Source: Candidatus Coxiella mudrowiae
Lineage (GTDB): Bacteria; Pseudomonadota; Gammaproteobacteria; Coxiellales; Coxiellaceae
Reading direction: 5' to 3'
DNA: 64,000 nucleotides
Assembly: GCA_001077715.1 (NCBI GenBank)
Contig: CP011126.1
Span: 1,302,001 to 1,366,000 of the forward strand
Each line of letters begins with the position of its first letter. Position 1 is the stretch's first letter. The translations under genes and the position numbers were made by a program. The notes under the pieces were generated by a model, which worked only from the letters and a program-made list of their open reading frames with translations, did not search any database and had not been told where the DNA came from. Of this stretch, positions 20,019 to 29,554 are shown piece by piece.

Positions 20019-20640
20019 ATGATTTTCCGGGATCGGAAAAATGCTGAGAAACAGCTCGCTAAAGTGCTAGGAAACTATTCGAGGCGCCCCAATACCTTAA
20101 TTCTCGCTTCACTTCGAGGCGGCGTGCTGGTGGCATTTTAAGTCGCCCAAGCCCTCCAATTAACTTTGGATGTTTTCCTAGTTCGTAAATTAGGTGTATC
20201 AGGACAGGAAGAACTTGCTATAGACGCTATCGCATCAAATGATATTGTGGTTTTAAATAAATACATCGTCCAAAAACTCCTAATTTCACGAGAAACAATC
20301 CAAAATGTAAAAGCCGAGCAGGAGAAAATTCTAAAAGAGCGAGATTTACGTTATCGTGGTCACCGCACTGCTCCCAATATCTAAAGATAAAATAATAATT
20401 TTAATCGACAACGGTATCGCAACAGACGCTACTATGCGGGTTGCAATTAAGCTTCTTCAAGAACTGGATTGTCAGCGTCTAATTATCGCGACCCCGGTTG
20501 CTCCGGAATCGACTATTCAGGAATTAAGCGCGGAAATGGATGAAGTAGTATTGCCTAGAACTCCCGAGCCCTTTTCGCTATTGGCAATTGGTATAAAGCA
20601 TTTCTTCAGACTTCTGACGAAGAAGTCTAAACCTTACCGG
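20019..20640 (+). pseudogene. Phosphoribosyltransferase-like protein, inactivated
   Basis: The ATG at 20019 follows a GGAG ribosome site. The product matches the standalone phosphoribosyltransferase family: FRDRKNAEKQLAKVLGNYSR, LASLRGGVLVAF, then a TAA at 20139-20141 where the family continues, and DVFLVRKLGVSGQEELAIDA with IASNDIVVLN. A second break occurs near 20383. The PRPP-binding loop appears as LIDNGIATDATMRVAI (family VDDGLATGATM, so degraded at two sites), followed by PVAPESTIQELSAEMDEVVL. The real substrate of the family is not settled. Confidence 0.85.
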
Positions 20641-20702
20641 CAAAAGCAAACGCAAAATAGACAAATTCGAAGATTTAGCCATTAAACCTCGAGAAAATTG
20701 AA

Positions 20703-20877
20703 ATGATTCTAATTCAAACTTTTAAAAAAAACGGTAGATGGTTATAGTGCAAAGGCTCTATTAGAAAACCACGGTATTCGTTGCCAGCTAAGAGACGATT
20801 TAATCTCCGGAAACTACCCACTAGACTAGACAAAATTGAGCAGTTTGTGGATGAAAAATGCTACACTAACTCCGTGA
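20703..20877 (+). pseudogene. Remnant of a small DUF2007-like protein
   Basis: MILIQTFKK, then after a frame change VDGYSAKALLENHGIRCQLR, continuing DDLISGNYPLD, then a stop. The pattern 'xLLExHGIxCxLxxExLS' resembles the putative signal-transducing DUF2007 family, which is about 70 residues long. Low certainty because the piece is short and broken. Confidence 0.35.
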
Positions 20878-20933
20878 CGTGCTCACAAATAGCATGGGTG
20901 AGAATCATCGGTATTAATTAAGGAAGGTATTTC

Positions 20934-21179
20934 ACACCTCAGAAAAAAGAGAAAGAGTTTAATTTTGAAAAAGCACTCGATCAATTAACCGAACTCGTCG
21001 AAATTATGGAACAAGGGAGTCTACCTCTCAAGGAATCTCTTAAAAAATTTGAAATTGGAGTCAATCTCATCCGCAACTGCCAACTCGCGTTGACGGAAGC
21101 TGAACAAAAAGTCAAACTCCTAATTTCTCGGCAAGGAAAGGACGTATTAGTCCCATTTGAAACTAATTCTGATACCTGA
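20934..21179 (+). CDS. xseB: Exodeoxyribonuclease VII small subunit, no standard start codon
   Basis: XseB associates with XseA to form exonuclease VII, which degrades single-stranded DNA in repair. The frame EKEFNFEKALDQLTELVEIM, EQGSLPLKESLKKFEIGVNL, CQLALTEAEQKVKLL is a textbook XseB of about 80 residues ending in TGA at 21177. There is no in-frame ATG, GTG or TTG between the upstream stop at 20919 and the conserved body. A good Shine-Dalgarno (AAGGAAGG, 20920-20927) is followed 6 nt later by ACA-CCT-CAG, where an ATG would be expected. Either the start has mutated and the gene is newly dead, or initiation uses a non-standard codon. The body shows no other damage. Confidence 0.8.
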   Translation, partial: TPQKKEKEFNFEKALDQLTELVEIMEQGSLPLKESLKKFEIGVNLIRNCQLALTEAEQKVKLLISRQGKDVLVPFETNSDT

Positions 21180-21335
21180 CCTCATGAATCTTGCTTTTTT
21201 CGTCAACAAATACACTGATAAATGCCCTCTTCATTAAATTAACCATATTTACCCTAAATGCTCTCTCGTACCTTTTTCACGGGTGACAAAATAAGCTTCA
21301 TCACTTAAAATTTCCGGCCATTGTGCTTTGGTTTT

Positions 21336-22220
21336 TTAACTTTTTCCATTGTTTGGTCTCCGTTTAATATGACTCACTGGGATTAAGACTTCTTGCTCTT
21401 GATCGCTTTGGAAGGAAGCAACCTCAGATCCTAAAGCATGACCATAAATGACTTCAATCGTTGCGGGAATGGCGCGATTTTCGTCTCGCCATTTTTCATA
21501 AGCTTTCAGCATTTGATGCCACTGGTTTCTTCCCATTAATCCTCGAGATCGATCCTGAGCAGCATTATGTGCGCCTATAGCTTTTAAATCCGCCATCAGC
21601 TGAAGAACTGAAGAATAACGCACGCTCAAGTATTCCATATCCATAACCGGATCAACAAAATGCAAATGGATAAGCATATCGCCAATATCATGCATGTCGT
21701 AGAAAGTATGGACATGCCGCTTCTCATCGGAAAAGCTCGCTCGTAATTCCTTCAATGTATCAGGTCCCACAGTACTAAATAACAAAAGTCCTCCCGGTCG
21801 CAAAATTCGTTGACATTCTTGCAAAGTTTTCTGAAGGTCAAAAGACCACTGAAATGTTAAATTAGAAAAAATCAAATCGACAGACTGATCCATAAACGGT
21901 AGAAGAGTATATTCCCCCACTACCATTTTCGGATGGCGCCTCCAAAAACCATCCTTAGCTCGATTTAACAAAGATACAGAAAAATGGAAGCTAATAATGT
22001 TAGCCTTCTTATAGCGCTTTAATAACGCTCTTGTGGTATGTCCCATTCGAGAACCGAAATCTACTACCCGCAAAGGGTTGAGACGAATGAAATCCAGCCG
22101 TTCTAAAAGCCGATCAGCGATGGCGCCAGGGATTTCTCCTCCTTCTCCGTAAGTCTTAGCAGCAGCCTCCAGAGCTTTTGCTACCGCTTGGGAATCAATA
22201 CTAAAGGGTTCTTGTTTCAC
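21336..22220 (-). CDS. bioC: Malonyl-ACP O-methyltransferase BioC
   Basis: BioC methylates malonyl-ACP with S-adenosylmethionine, disguising it so that fatty-acid synthesis can build the pimeloyl chain of biotin. The 294-residue protein is slightly longer than E. coli BioC (251). The class I methyltransferase motif I is VVDFGSRMG (residues 52-60; usual form VLDLGxGxG, so the first glycine position is Ser). Motif post-III is LQECQRILRPGGLLLFST. The BioC signature GPDTLKELR follows directly. The C-terminal part (MADLKAIGAHNAAQDRSRGL) is also family-typical. It is unlinked to other bio genes here and divergent from the dead comF gene. Retention fits biotin supply by a symbiont, which is an inference. 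Confidence 0.93.
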   Translation of the reverse strand: MKQEPFSIDSQAVAKALEAAAKTYGEGGEIPGAIADRLLERLDFIRLNPLRVVDFGSRMGHTTRALLKRYKKANIISFHFSVSLLNRAKDGFWRRHPKMVVGEYTLLPFMDQSVDLIFSNLTFQWSFDLQKTLQECQRILRPGGLLLFSTVGPDTLKELRASFSDEKRHVHTFYDMHDIGDMLIHLHFVDPVMDMEYLSVRYSSVLQLMADLKAIGAHNAAQDRSRGLMGRNQWHQMLKAYEKWRDENRAIPATIEVIYGHALGSEVASFQSDQEQEVLIPVSHIKRRPNNGKS

Positions 22221-22487
22221 AATCCCTATTTTAGGCTTTTTATTCTAGATTAAAACCCTGTTAAAGACAGATCTGACCCATTCAGCAAGCGGATTCGAAG
22301 GAAGATTCTGTGACAAATATCTCTTTAAAATTTACTGTATTGAAGGAGCTTTTAACTAAGAGCCTAATACCTCAACCAACTTTTTTCCAGTGTAAAACTT
22401 ATGAAGTATTCTATGCACCAGCTTATCGATTAGCTATTTCCACAAAAATGTCTTTTTTGTTATGACTACTACCTCGATAAGTCTCCC

Positions 22488-23004
22488 ATGATCTGTGAAC
22501 TTTGTAATAGAGAGCTGCCTTGGAATTTAAATTCATTTGACGGCCAATCCTTAACTTTATTTCGCTACGCTAATCCTATTCCTATCGATCGTTTAATTTC
22601 CATGTTGAAATTCAACCAAAAAATTTTGTAGGCCTATTTTTCTCTACGTGCTTTTAATTATTAATTCCTGTGCCTTTGCACAAAAAAGCGTCTGCAAGAA
22701 TGAGGTTTTAATCAATCCTTAGAAATCGCCAGGCCAATCTCCAAACGATTAAAAATCCGGCTCGATTTCCGAAGCATTAATTGAATCGAGAATACTAAAC
22801 CACAAAGTGAATTGTCTACATCACAGCGCATTAAAAACGTCAAAAATGCCTTTGTGCTGAAAAAAATCATTTTCAGCTAAGCATATTGCTGTCTTAAATG
22901 ATGTGATGATAACGGAAAGTACGATTAATGAAATTGTTCGGGTCTTAAGAAATAACGGCGGCAACGTAGAAAAAATTGAAATTTGGTGTTGTGCCAAGAC
23001 ATAA
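22488..23004 (+). pseudogene. comF: ComF-family phosphoribosyltransferase, inactivated
   Basis: ComF takes part in DNA uptake in competent bacteria. The ATG at 22488 gives MICELCNRELPWNLNSF (one zinc-finger CxxC), then LTLFRYANPIPIDRLISMLK, KFNQKIL and a stop at 22629. Later frames give RGFNQSLEIARPISKRLKIR-like, QRIKNVKNAF and, at the 3' end, NEIVRVLRNNGGNVEKIEIW, WCCAKT-stop. The PRPP loop is scrambled. At least four frame breaks. bioC and comF are head to head, as in many gammaproteobacteria. Confidence 0.85.
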
Positions 23005-23132
23005 TAATATATCAATTATGTTTTGTCATTGAGTTACCTTTTTAAGTAGACTACACGCCTGCGACGCTAATCCAGCATTTCCCCCGCTTGGGGGAGAGAT
23101 AGAGTGAGAGAATTTTTTTTGGGAATGAGTGC

Positions 23133-24545
23133 TTATTTCCTTTTAGGAGGAATTAAATCCGTAATAGTTCCTTCAAACATTTCACAAGCCATCATTATTG
23201 TTTCCGATAAAGTTGGATGAGGATGAATGGTAAGCGCCACATCTTCCGCATCACAACCCATTTCAATAGCTAAGGCTATTTCAGAAATTAAATCACCTGC
23301 ATTTACACCAACGACGCCCCCCCCAATCACTGTGCCATTTTCATCGAAAAGCAATTTAGTAAAACCCTCACTGCGACCTAAGGATAAAGCACGGCCACTA
23401 GCCGCCCAAGGAAATACTCCCTTCTCGTACTTAATCCCTTCCTTTTTTGCCTCGTTTTCCGTCAACCCAACCCAGGCTACTTCTGGATCTGTATAGGCTA
23501 CGGCTGGAATGCAACGAGCATCGTTGTAATGTTTCTTACCGGCTATTACTTCAGCTGCTAACCGACCTTCATAGGTTGCCTTATGGGCTAACATGGGTTG
23601 GCCAACGACATCACCAACAGCATAAATATGCGAAACATTCGTTCGCATCTGGTTATCCACCGCAATAAATCCTCTGTCGTCAACTTTAACTCCCGCTTTT
23701 CCTGCATCAATCAATTTACCATTGGGACTACGACCCACCGCCACCAAAATGCGGTCGTATTTTTTCGGTTGCTTAGGAGCGTTTTCACCTCCAAAAGACA
23801 CATATAATCCATCTTCTTTAGCTTCTACTTTTTTTACACTGGTTTTCAATAAAATTTCATTATAGCATTTCTGAATGCGTTGGTAGAGGGGCTTCACTAC
23901 ATCTGCGTCTGCTCCAAGAATAATCTGATCCATTCGCTCTACTATGCTAATCTTACCGCCCAATGCGTGGTAAACCGTGGCCATTTCTAAGCCGATAATG
24001 CCACCCCCTATTACCAATAAATGACCTTCCACCTCTTCTAGTTCTAGCGCATCTGTGGAATCCATTACTCGCGGGTCATCAGGAATAAAGGGGAGTTTTA
24101 AGGGCTGTGAGCCTACGGCAATAATTGCTTGCTCAAAGCGAATAACTGTTTTTTCTTTATTATCGATAGATAATTTATTGGAGGAAGTAAATTTTCCATA
24201 ACCCGTAACAATTTCGACCTTGCGCTGCTTCGCCATCATTTTTAGTCCGCTTGTTAACTTTTTAACAACACCTTCTTTCCATTCGTAAATTTTACTTATG
24301 TCTAATTTGGGTTTGTTAAAATCCACACCAAAAGACGCTATATTGTAAGCATCATCAACAACTTTAGCCACATGCAATAAAGCTTTTGAGGGAATGCACC
24401 CCATATTTAAGCAAACGCCACCGATTGTCTCATATTGTTCTACTAGAACGACCGTTTTTCCCAAATCAGCGACCCGAAATGCTGCTGCATACCCTCCAGG
24501 TCCGCTCCCTAACACCACAACATCAGTTTTAATTTCTTTTGCCAT
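23133..24545 (-). CDS. lpd: Dihydrolipoamide dehydrogenase (E3 of pyruvate dehydrogenase)
   Basis: E3 reoxidises the lipoyl arms of the dehydrogenase complexes using FAD and NAD+. Full length at 470 residues. The FAD Rossmann motif is VVLGSGPGGYAAA (from residue 11). The redox-active disulfide is C45-C50 in GGVCLNMGCIPSK. The NAD motif is VIGGGIIGLEMATVYHALGG. The second FAD contact is YAVGDVVGQPMLAHKA. The catalytic dyad lies in HPHPTLSE (H443, E448) near the C-terminus. It is the last gene of aceE-aceF-lpd, 82 nt after aceF. It probably also serves the 2-oxoglutarate complex, since no second E3 is in this window. Confidence 0.97.
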   Translation of the reverse strand: MAKEIKTDVVVLGSGPGGYAAAFRVADLGKTVVLVEQYETIGGVCLNMGCIPSKALLHVAKVVDDAYNIASFGVDFNKPKLDISKIYEWKEGVVKKLTSGLKMMAKQRKVEIVTGYGKFTSSNKLSIDNKEKTVIRFEQAIIAVGSQPLKLPFIPDDPRVMDSTDALELEEVEGHLLVIGGGIIGLEMATVYHALGGKISIVERMDQIILGADADVVKPLYQRIQKCYNEILLKTSVKKVEAKEDGLYVSFGGENAPKQPKKYDRILVAVGRSPNGKLIDAGKAGVKVDDRGFIAVDNQMRTNVSHIYAVGDVVGQPMLAHKATYEGRLAAEVIAGKKHYNDARCIPAVAYTDPEVAWVGLTENEAKKEGIKYEKGVFPWAASGRALSLGRSEGFTKLLFDENGTVIGGGVVGVNAGDLISEIALAIEMGCDAEDVALTIHPHPTLSETIMMACEMFEGTITDLIPPKRK

Positions 24546-24627
24546 CTTTCCTCTCGTTTTTATGAGTTATTAAAGCATCTATTCCTTTTCTCATCTTCCC
24601 CCCCTAATTTATGAGAGAAGCCAGCAG

Positions 24628-25947
24628 CTACAATAATAGTGTTCTAATATCGGATAAACGTTCAGCCAAATAAACAATAAACCGCGCTCCATCAGCACCG
24701 TCAATGACACGGTGATCGTAAGATAAACTCAAGGGCAACATTAGTCGGGTCTTACAATCACCACTTTTAGAACAGACGGATTTCCATTGCATTTGTGAAA
24801 CTCCTAAAATCGCTACTTCGGGCGCATTGATGATTGGCGTAAAAGCTGTGCCTCCGATTCCTCCCAAACTGGAAATACTAAAACAACCGCCTTGCATGTC
24901 ATTCAAACTTAGGCCCTTGGTACAAGCTTTTTCACTAATTTCGCCCAGTTCTTTAGCCAATTCGAATAATCCCTTTTTATCCGCGTCCCGAATAACGGGA
25001 ACCACTAATCCTTCAGGAGTATCAACCGGCACGCCGATATGAAAATATTTTTTTAAAATCAAATATTCCTCCGAGGGGTCTAACGACGCATTAAAATGGG
25101 GGAATCTTTTAAGCGCATTAACTACTGCTTTTATAATGAACACTAAGGGAGTCAATCGAAGCTTATTTTTCTCTGCATAAGATTTTTGACTTTGACGAAA
25201 TGCTTCAAGCTCAGAGATATCTGCTTCTCCAAATTGAGTTACATGAGGAACAGTCATCCAATTACGAGTGAGATTAACGCCTGTAGCTTTTTTAATTTTA
25301 GATAAGGCTTTTTCTTCAATAGCACCAAATTTGGAAAAATCAATTTTGGGTGCGGGAGGGAAGAACCGTAACCGTTCACCCCCTTTTTTTTCCGCAATTT
25401 TTAATTGCTGCTTTACGTATTGCTGAACATCCTCTTTGAGGATACGATCCTTCTGACCAGTTCCTTTAATTTTAGTTAAATTGACACTAAATTCACACGC
25501 GATTCGACGAACACCGGGTCCCGCATGAACAGTAGTACCAAAACCTTCGCCTTTGGAAACCTCTATTTCAGTTTTTTCTTCTGGTTTTGCTTTCTTTTCT
25601 TTGGGAGATTCTTTTACTTCTTTTTTCTCGGATCTTTCTTTCTCAGCTTCTTTTTCGTCCTCTTTTTCTTCTTTTTTCCCTTTGTCTTCTTTTTCGCCCT
25701 TCTTCACCTCGATAGTTAAAATTTCATCTCCTTCTTTAACTTTGTCCCCAACTTTTACTTTAATGTCTTTAATCGTACCAGCTAAGGGTGAAGGAACATC
25801 CATCGAAGCTTTATCGCCTTCCAAAGTGATTAAACCATCTTCTTTTGCTACTCGATCACCGGGTTTTACTAATAATTCAATGACGTCAACTTCGGACACT
25901 CCACCCAAGTCCGGTACAGAAATTTTTTCTATCGAATTTGCCACCAT
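24628..25947 (-). CDS. aceF: Dihydrolipoamide acetyltransferase (E2 of pyruvate dehydrogenase)
   Basis: E2 is the core of the complex and transfers the acetyl group to CoA. I place the start at the ATG of 25947 (MVANSIEKISVPDLGG), preceded by AAGGGG and 10 nt after the aceE stop; the open frame runs further upstream into aceE. 439 residues in order: one lipoyl domain with the lipoylated Lys at 46 (LEGDKASMDVPSP), a long Lys/Glu-rich linker, the E3-binding domain (GPGVRRIACEFSVNLTKIKG, GQKDRILKEDVQQYV), and the acyltransferase domain ending with LSYDHRVIDGADGARF, which has the catalytic His and Asp. E. coli AceF has three lipoyl domains; one is common in other bacteria. Confidence 0.96.
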   Translation of the reverse strand: MVANSIEKISVPDLGGVSEVDVIELLVKPGDRVAKEDGLITLEGDKASMDVPSPLAGTIKDIKVKVGDKVKEGDEILTIEVKKGEKEDKGKKEEKEDEKEAEKERSEKKEVKESPKEKKAKPEEKTEIEVSKGEGFGTTVHAGPGVRRIACEFSVNLTKIKGTGQKDRILKEDVQQYVKQQLKIAEKKGGERLRFFPPAPKIDFSKFGAIEEKALSKIKKATGVNLTRNWMTVPHVTQFGEADISELEAFRQSQKSYAEKNKLRLTPLVFIIKAVVNALKRFPHFNASLDPSEEYLILKKYFHIGVPVDTPEGLVVPVIRDADKKGLFELAKELGEISEKACTKGLSLNDMQGGCFSISSLGGIGGTAFTPIINAPEVAILGVSQMQWKSVCSKSGDCKTRLMLPLSLSYDHRVIDGADGARFIVYLAERLSDIRTLLL

Positions 25948-25957
25948 CTTCCCCTTT

Positions 25958-28612
25958 TTATCTTCTCCACGGATCAGGTCGATTCGGATCAATTCCTAGT
26001 TTCTGTATGGCATTTATGAGTTGACCCATTTCAAATTCACCTTGGTTCGTTAGCGCCTTCAATGCTGTATACGCAATCATCTTGGCATCTACTTCAAAGA
26101 AATCCCGCAAGACAGATCGAGTATCACTACGACCAAAGCCATCAGTTCCTAACACATAATAAGGGTTTTTAATTGCCTGGCGAATTTGATTTGCCTGTAA
26201 TTTCATATAATCGGTAGCAGCAATCACTGGACCCTTTCGATCATTAAAACACTCTTCTACATAACTTCTTTTCAAAGTTTCTTGAGGATGCAAACGATTA
26301 TAACGATCTACAGATTCGATATCATGACGCAATAAATTAAAACCAGGAACGCTCCAAACATCCGCAGCTACATTAAATTGCCGCTCTAAAATTTCGGCAG
26401 CTGCAATAACTTCAAGTAAAATAGCTCCTGCTCCCAACAATTGGACGCACTGGGGCAATTTTCTATTGCCTTCTTTAAACAAATACATCCCTTTGATAAT
26501 TCCTTTTTCAACTCCTTCGGGCATCGGCGGATGTTGATAACTTTCATTCATGAGTGTGATGTAATAAAACACGTTTTCTTTGTCTTGATACATGCGGCGC
26601 AAGCCATCTTGAATAATTACAGCCAGCTCATAACCGAAAGCAGGATCATACGCCCTGCAGGTGGGTACCATACTGAACATCAATAAATTATGCGAATCTT
26701 GATGCTGCAATCCTTCACCCGCCAAGGTAGTTTTGCCTCCCAATCCTCCTAAAATAAAACCTCGTGATTGCATATCCGCAGCCGCCCACACTAAATCACC
26801 CACACGTTGATAACCAAACATTGCGTAATACACGTAAAAAGGAATTAGAGGACAATTATTATTAGCGAATGAGGTAGCAGCAGCGATCCAACTGGACATA
26901 GCACCTGCTTCCGAAATGCCCTGCTGCAATATTTGTCCGGATTGATGTTCACGATAATAAACTAATTTCTTTTCATCTTCCGGAGTGTATTTTTGCCCTT
27001 CTACCGCATAGATACCCGTTTGTCTAAACAACCCGTCTAATCCCAACGTTCGAGCTTCATCGGCTACGATTGGAACAAGCCGTTCTTTGATATTTTCATC
27101 CCTTAACAACAATCCCATAATTCGAGAAAACGCTGCCCCGGTTGAAATTGAGCGATCGCCAGTGCCTTTTAAAAGGCCCTCAAATAAGCTTAAATCCGGA
27201 ATTTTCAAAGCCTCATAACAACCATCGCGCACTGGCAATGGCCCTCCTAACTTTTCACGCTGTTTATGTAAATACTGTATCTCGGGAGTTTTTTCAGCCG
27301 GTTTATAAAATTTCAGATCTTTTAATTGCTTATCCGAGAGGGATAATTTAAATCGATCACGAAAGATCTTTAACCCTTCGTCGCTGATTTCTTCTAAATT
27401 ATGAGCAATATTTTGAGACTCTCCCTCTTTGCCGTAACCGTAACCTTTGACGGTTTTCATTAACAGGACGGTTGGCTTTCCCGTTTCCTTTAGTGCTTCC
27501 GTATAAGCCGCGTAAACCTTTTGAGGATCATGACCTCCATCCGTTAATTGTTCCAGTTCACGATCACTCATATCAGAGACAAGCTCCTTCAATTCTGGGA
27601 ACTTGCCAAATAAATTTTCTCGTAAATAAGCACCGCCTTTAGCACAATACGCTTGGTATTCTCCATCCACCATCTCACCCAGGCGTTTTAGTAATAAACC
27701 GGATTTATCTTTTTGAAACAATTGTTCCCAATTATGGCCCCAAATAACTTTAATCACCCGCCATCCCGCTCCGCGGAAAATACCTTCCAATTCTTGAATA
27801 ATTTTTCCATTACCTGAAACAGGTCCATCGAGACGTTGCAAATTGCAATTAATAATAAAGATGAGGTTATCAAGACGCTCACGAATTGCCACCAATAATC
27901 CACCTAAAGTTTCAGGCTCACCCGTTTCACCATCACCACAGAAAGCCCATACTTTGCGCTTCGCCGTATCGGCCAACCCTCGATAGTGTAAATATTTCAA
28001 CAATTGGGCTTGATAAATAGCCATTAATGGTCCTAAACCCATAGAAACGGTCGGAAATTGCCAGAAATGGGGCATTAAATAGGGGTGGGGATAAGAAGAA
28101 ATTCCCTTAGTTAAAGCTTCTTGACGAAAATGAACTAATTCATCTTCTGTTAGCCGCCCTTCAAGAAAAGCACGTGCGTAAATTCCTTCCGAGGAATGGC
28201 CTTGAAAAAAAACCAGATCGTTCGCATGAAAAAAATAATTTAATCCCACTTCGACTAAAGTTGCTATCGAAGCATAACTGGAAAGATGTCCTCCTAGTCC
28301 GGCTTTTTTACGACCCGCACGCATTACCATAGCGAGGGCGTTCCATCGCATATAATTCGTTAAACACTGTAAAATATTTATTTCATTCTCGGGCAATTTA
28401 GCTTCTGCGTTAGCAGGAATTGTATTAATGTAGGAAGTATAAATACCAGCGGGAACAGGTACACCAATTTTTCTGGCATGCGACCATAATTGTTGCAAAA
28501 TAAATTCAGCACGCTCGACGCTTTCATATTGAACAACCGAATCGAGCGCTTCTTTCCACTCCTGGGATTCTATGGGGTCAACATCCTGAGAAGTTACATT
28601 TTTCTCAGTCAT
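25958..28612 (-). CDS. aceE: Pyruvate dehydrogenase E1 component (homodimeric type)
   Basis: E1 decarboxylates pyruvate with thiamine diphosphate and acetylates the lipoyl group of E2. 884 residues, the normal size of the gammaproteobacterial alpha2 enzyme. The thiamine-diphosphate motif GDGETGEPETLGGL...NLIFIINCNLQRLDGPV is present, as are GHSSEGIYARAFLEGRL near the N-terminus and the GYGYG segment after KTVKG. FWQFPTVSMGLGPLMAIYQA is also family-specific. It is first in the aceE-aceF-lpd operon with only 10 nt to aceF. With acs dead nearby, this complex is the visible route to acetyl-CoA. No pdhR regulator is adjacent; a dead ampE lies upstream. Confidence 0.97.
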   Translation of the reverse strand: MTEKNVTSQDVDPIESQEWKEALDSVVQYESVERAEFILQQLWSHARKIGVPVPAGIYTSYINTIPANAEAKLPENEINILQCLTNYMRWNALAMVMRAGRKKAGLGGHLSSYASIATLVEVGLNYFFHANDLVFFQGHSSEGIYARAFLEGRLTEDELVHFRQEALTKGISSYPHPYLMPHFWQFPTVSMGLGPLMAIYQAQLLKYLHYRGLADTAKRKVWAFCGDGETGEPETLGGLLVAIRERLDNLIFIINCNLQRLDGPVSGNGKIIQELEGIFRGAGWRVIKVIWGHNWEQLFQKDKSGLLLKRLGEMVDGEYQAYCAKGGAYLRENLFGKFPELKELVSDMSDRELEQLTDGGHDPQKVYAAYTEALKETGKPTVLLMKTVKGYGYGKEGESQNIAHNLEEISDEGLKIFRDRFKLSLSDKQLKDLKFYKPAEKTPEIQYLHKQREKLGGPLPVRDGCYEALKIPDLSLFEGLLKGTGDRSISTGAAFSRIMGLLLRDENIKERLVPIVADEARTLGLDGLFRQTGIYAVEGQKYTPEDEKKLVYYREHQSGQILQQGISEAGAMSSWIAAATSFANNNCPLIPFYVYYAMFGYQRVGDLVWAAADMQSRGFILGGLGGKTTLAGEGLQHQDSHNLLMFSMVPTCRAYDPAFGYELAVIIQDGLRRMYQDKENVFYYITLMNESYQHPPMPEGVEKGIIKGMYLFKEGNRKLPQCVQLLGAGAILLEVIAAAEILERQFNVAADVWSVPGFNLLRHDIESVDRYNRLHPQETLKRSYVEECFNDRKGPVIAATDYMKLQANQIRQAIKNPYYVLGTDGFGRSDTRSVLRDFFEVDAKMIAYTALKALTNQGEFEMGQLINAIQKLGIDPNRPDPWRR

Positions 28613-28689
28613 GATCTCACTCTTTAAACTATCTTTTTATTTAAACGATTCCTGCTTAATGGGTGATTATCGTTTCGTAATCTAACCAA

Positions 28690-29460
28690 TCCAGCACCCA
28701 ATTGTAAACAAGGCTATCACCACAAGCCACACCCACAACGCTGCTCGATTAACTAATCCATCAATAGCCACCTTCTTCCACTAATAATGGATGACCTTCT
28801 TCAATTCCTAAAGCGGTTAGCCCGTATTCGATGATCTGCTGTCGCGCAGAAGCGATTCTATTGTATACATAGGAATAGCATCGTTTAAAGGTTGCTGAGA
28901 AGTGACCAACGAGAGCGAATGTAATACCCACAGTCAACCTTTAGGAACCCAATCTAATACGCCTTCCACTCTCCTTGCTGCCAAGTACAAATTGTTTTCC
29001 TCCTCCAGAGAATGATTTCCTAAATGGCGATTCAAGCTCGCTACTAATGTGTAAAGGACCACGCTTGTTGTTGATCCGAGGATTAATAAAAAAAATCAAT
29101 GCAAAGATGGGTTCGATAGGCATTAATCAGAATCCCCCCCCAATTGTTACATGAGCTATATTTTCTAGAGCAAGGGGACGTGCATCCATAGAATACCATA
29201 AAACCACCACCGTTAGAAAATAATAACCGACTATCGTTAAGAGATACAGACAAAATGAGCAATCAGAATATAAATAGGAATCAGGGGCAGGACAAAACAA
29301 TACCAACACCGCCAATTCAACGCCAAAAAGACAAATGTTCAAACCGTTTTCCTTCAGCCAATGAAAATAGGTGTCAAACCAATGATATTGCCTGCTATAG
29401 CTATTAAAATGAAGCCAACACTGTATCACCAAACAATAACAAAATGGTGGTCAAAGACAT
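28690..29460 (-). pseudogene. ampE: AmpE-like inner-membrane protein, inactivated
   Basis: The minus strand starts MSLTTILLLFGDTVLASF then stops at 29404. Later fragments follow: hydrophobic LVLFCPAPDSYLYSD...LTIVGYYFLTVVVLWYSMDARP (29127-29432), then PIEPIFALIFFINPR, RLTVGITFALVGHF and GLTALGIEEGHPLLVEEGGY near the 3' end. The order and the small motifs match the AmpE family, a membrane protein of unclear role once linked to beta-lactamase regulation, which often sits beside the pdh operon. Several frameshifts make it non-functional. The assignment rests on pattern and position. Confidence 0.6.
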
Positions 29461-29554
29461 AGACTGCCACTCTCTACTGACTTTCAAATGGGTCTCATTC
29501 TCGCTTATCTTTTTGTGGCTATAAGCAATCCATTCTTCAACTATCCCATAGCTC

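Noticed and set aside
23075-23100. CCCCC-GCTT-GGGGG hairpin after lpd as a Rho-independent terminator
   Set aside because: The short stem is real but no T-run follows on the minus strand in the right place, so I do not list it as a terminator.
25525-25999. Plus-strand open frames rich in Ser and Phe opposite aceF
   Set aside because: They mirror the Lys/Glu-rich linker of AceF on the other strand; aceF is certain.
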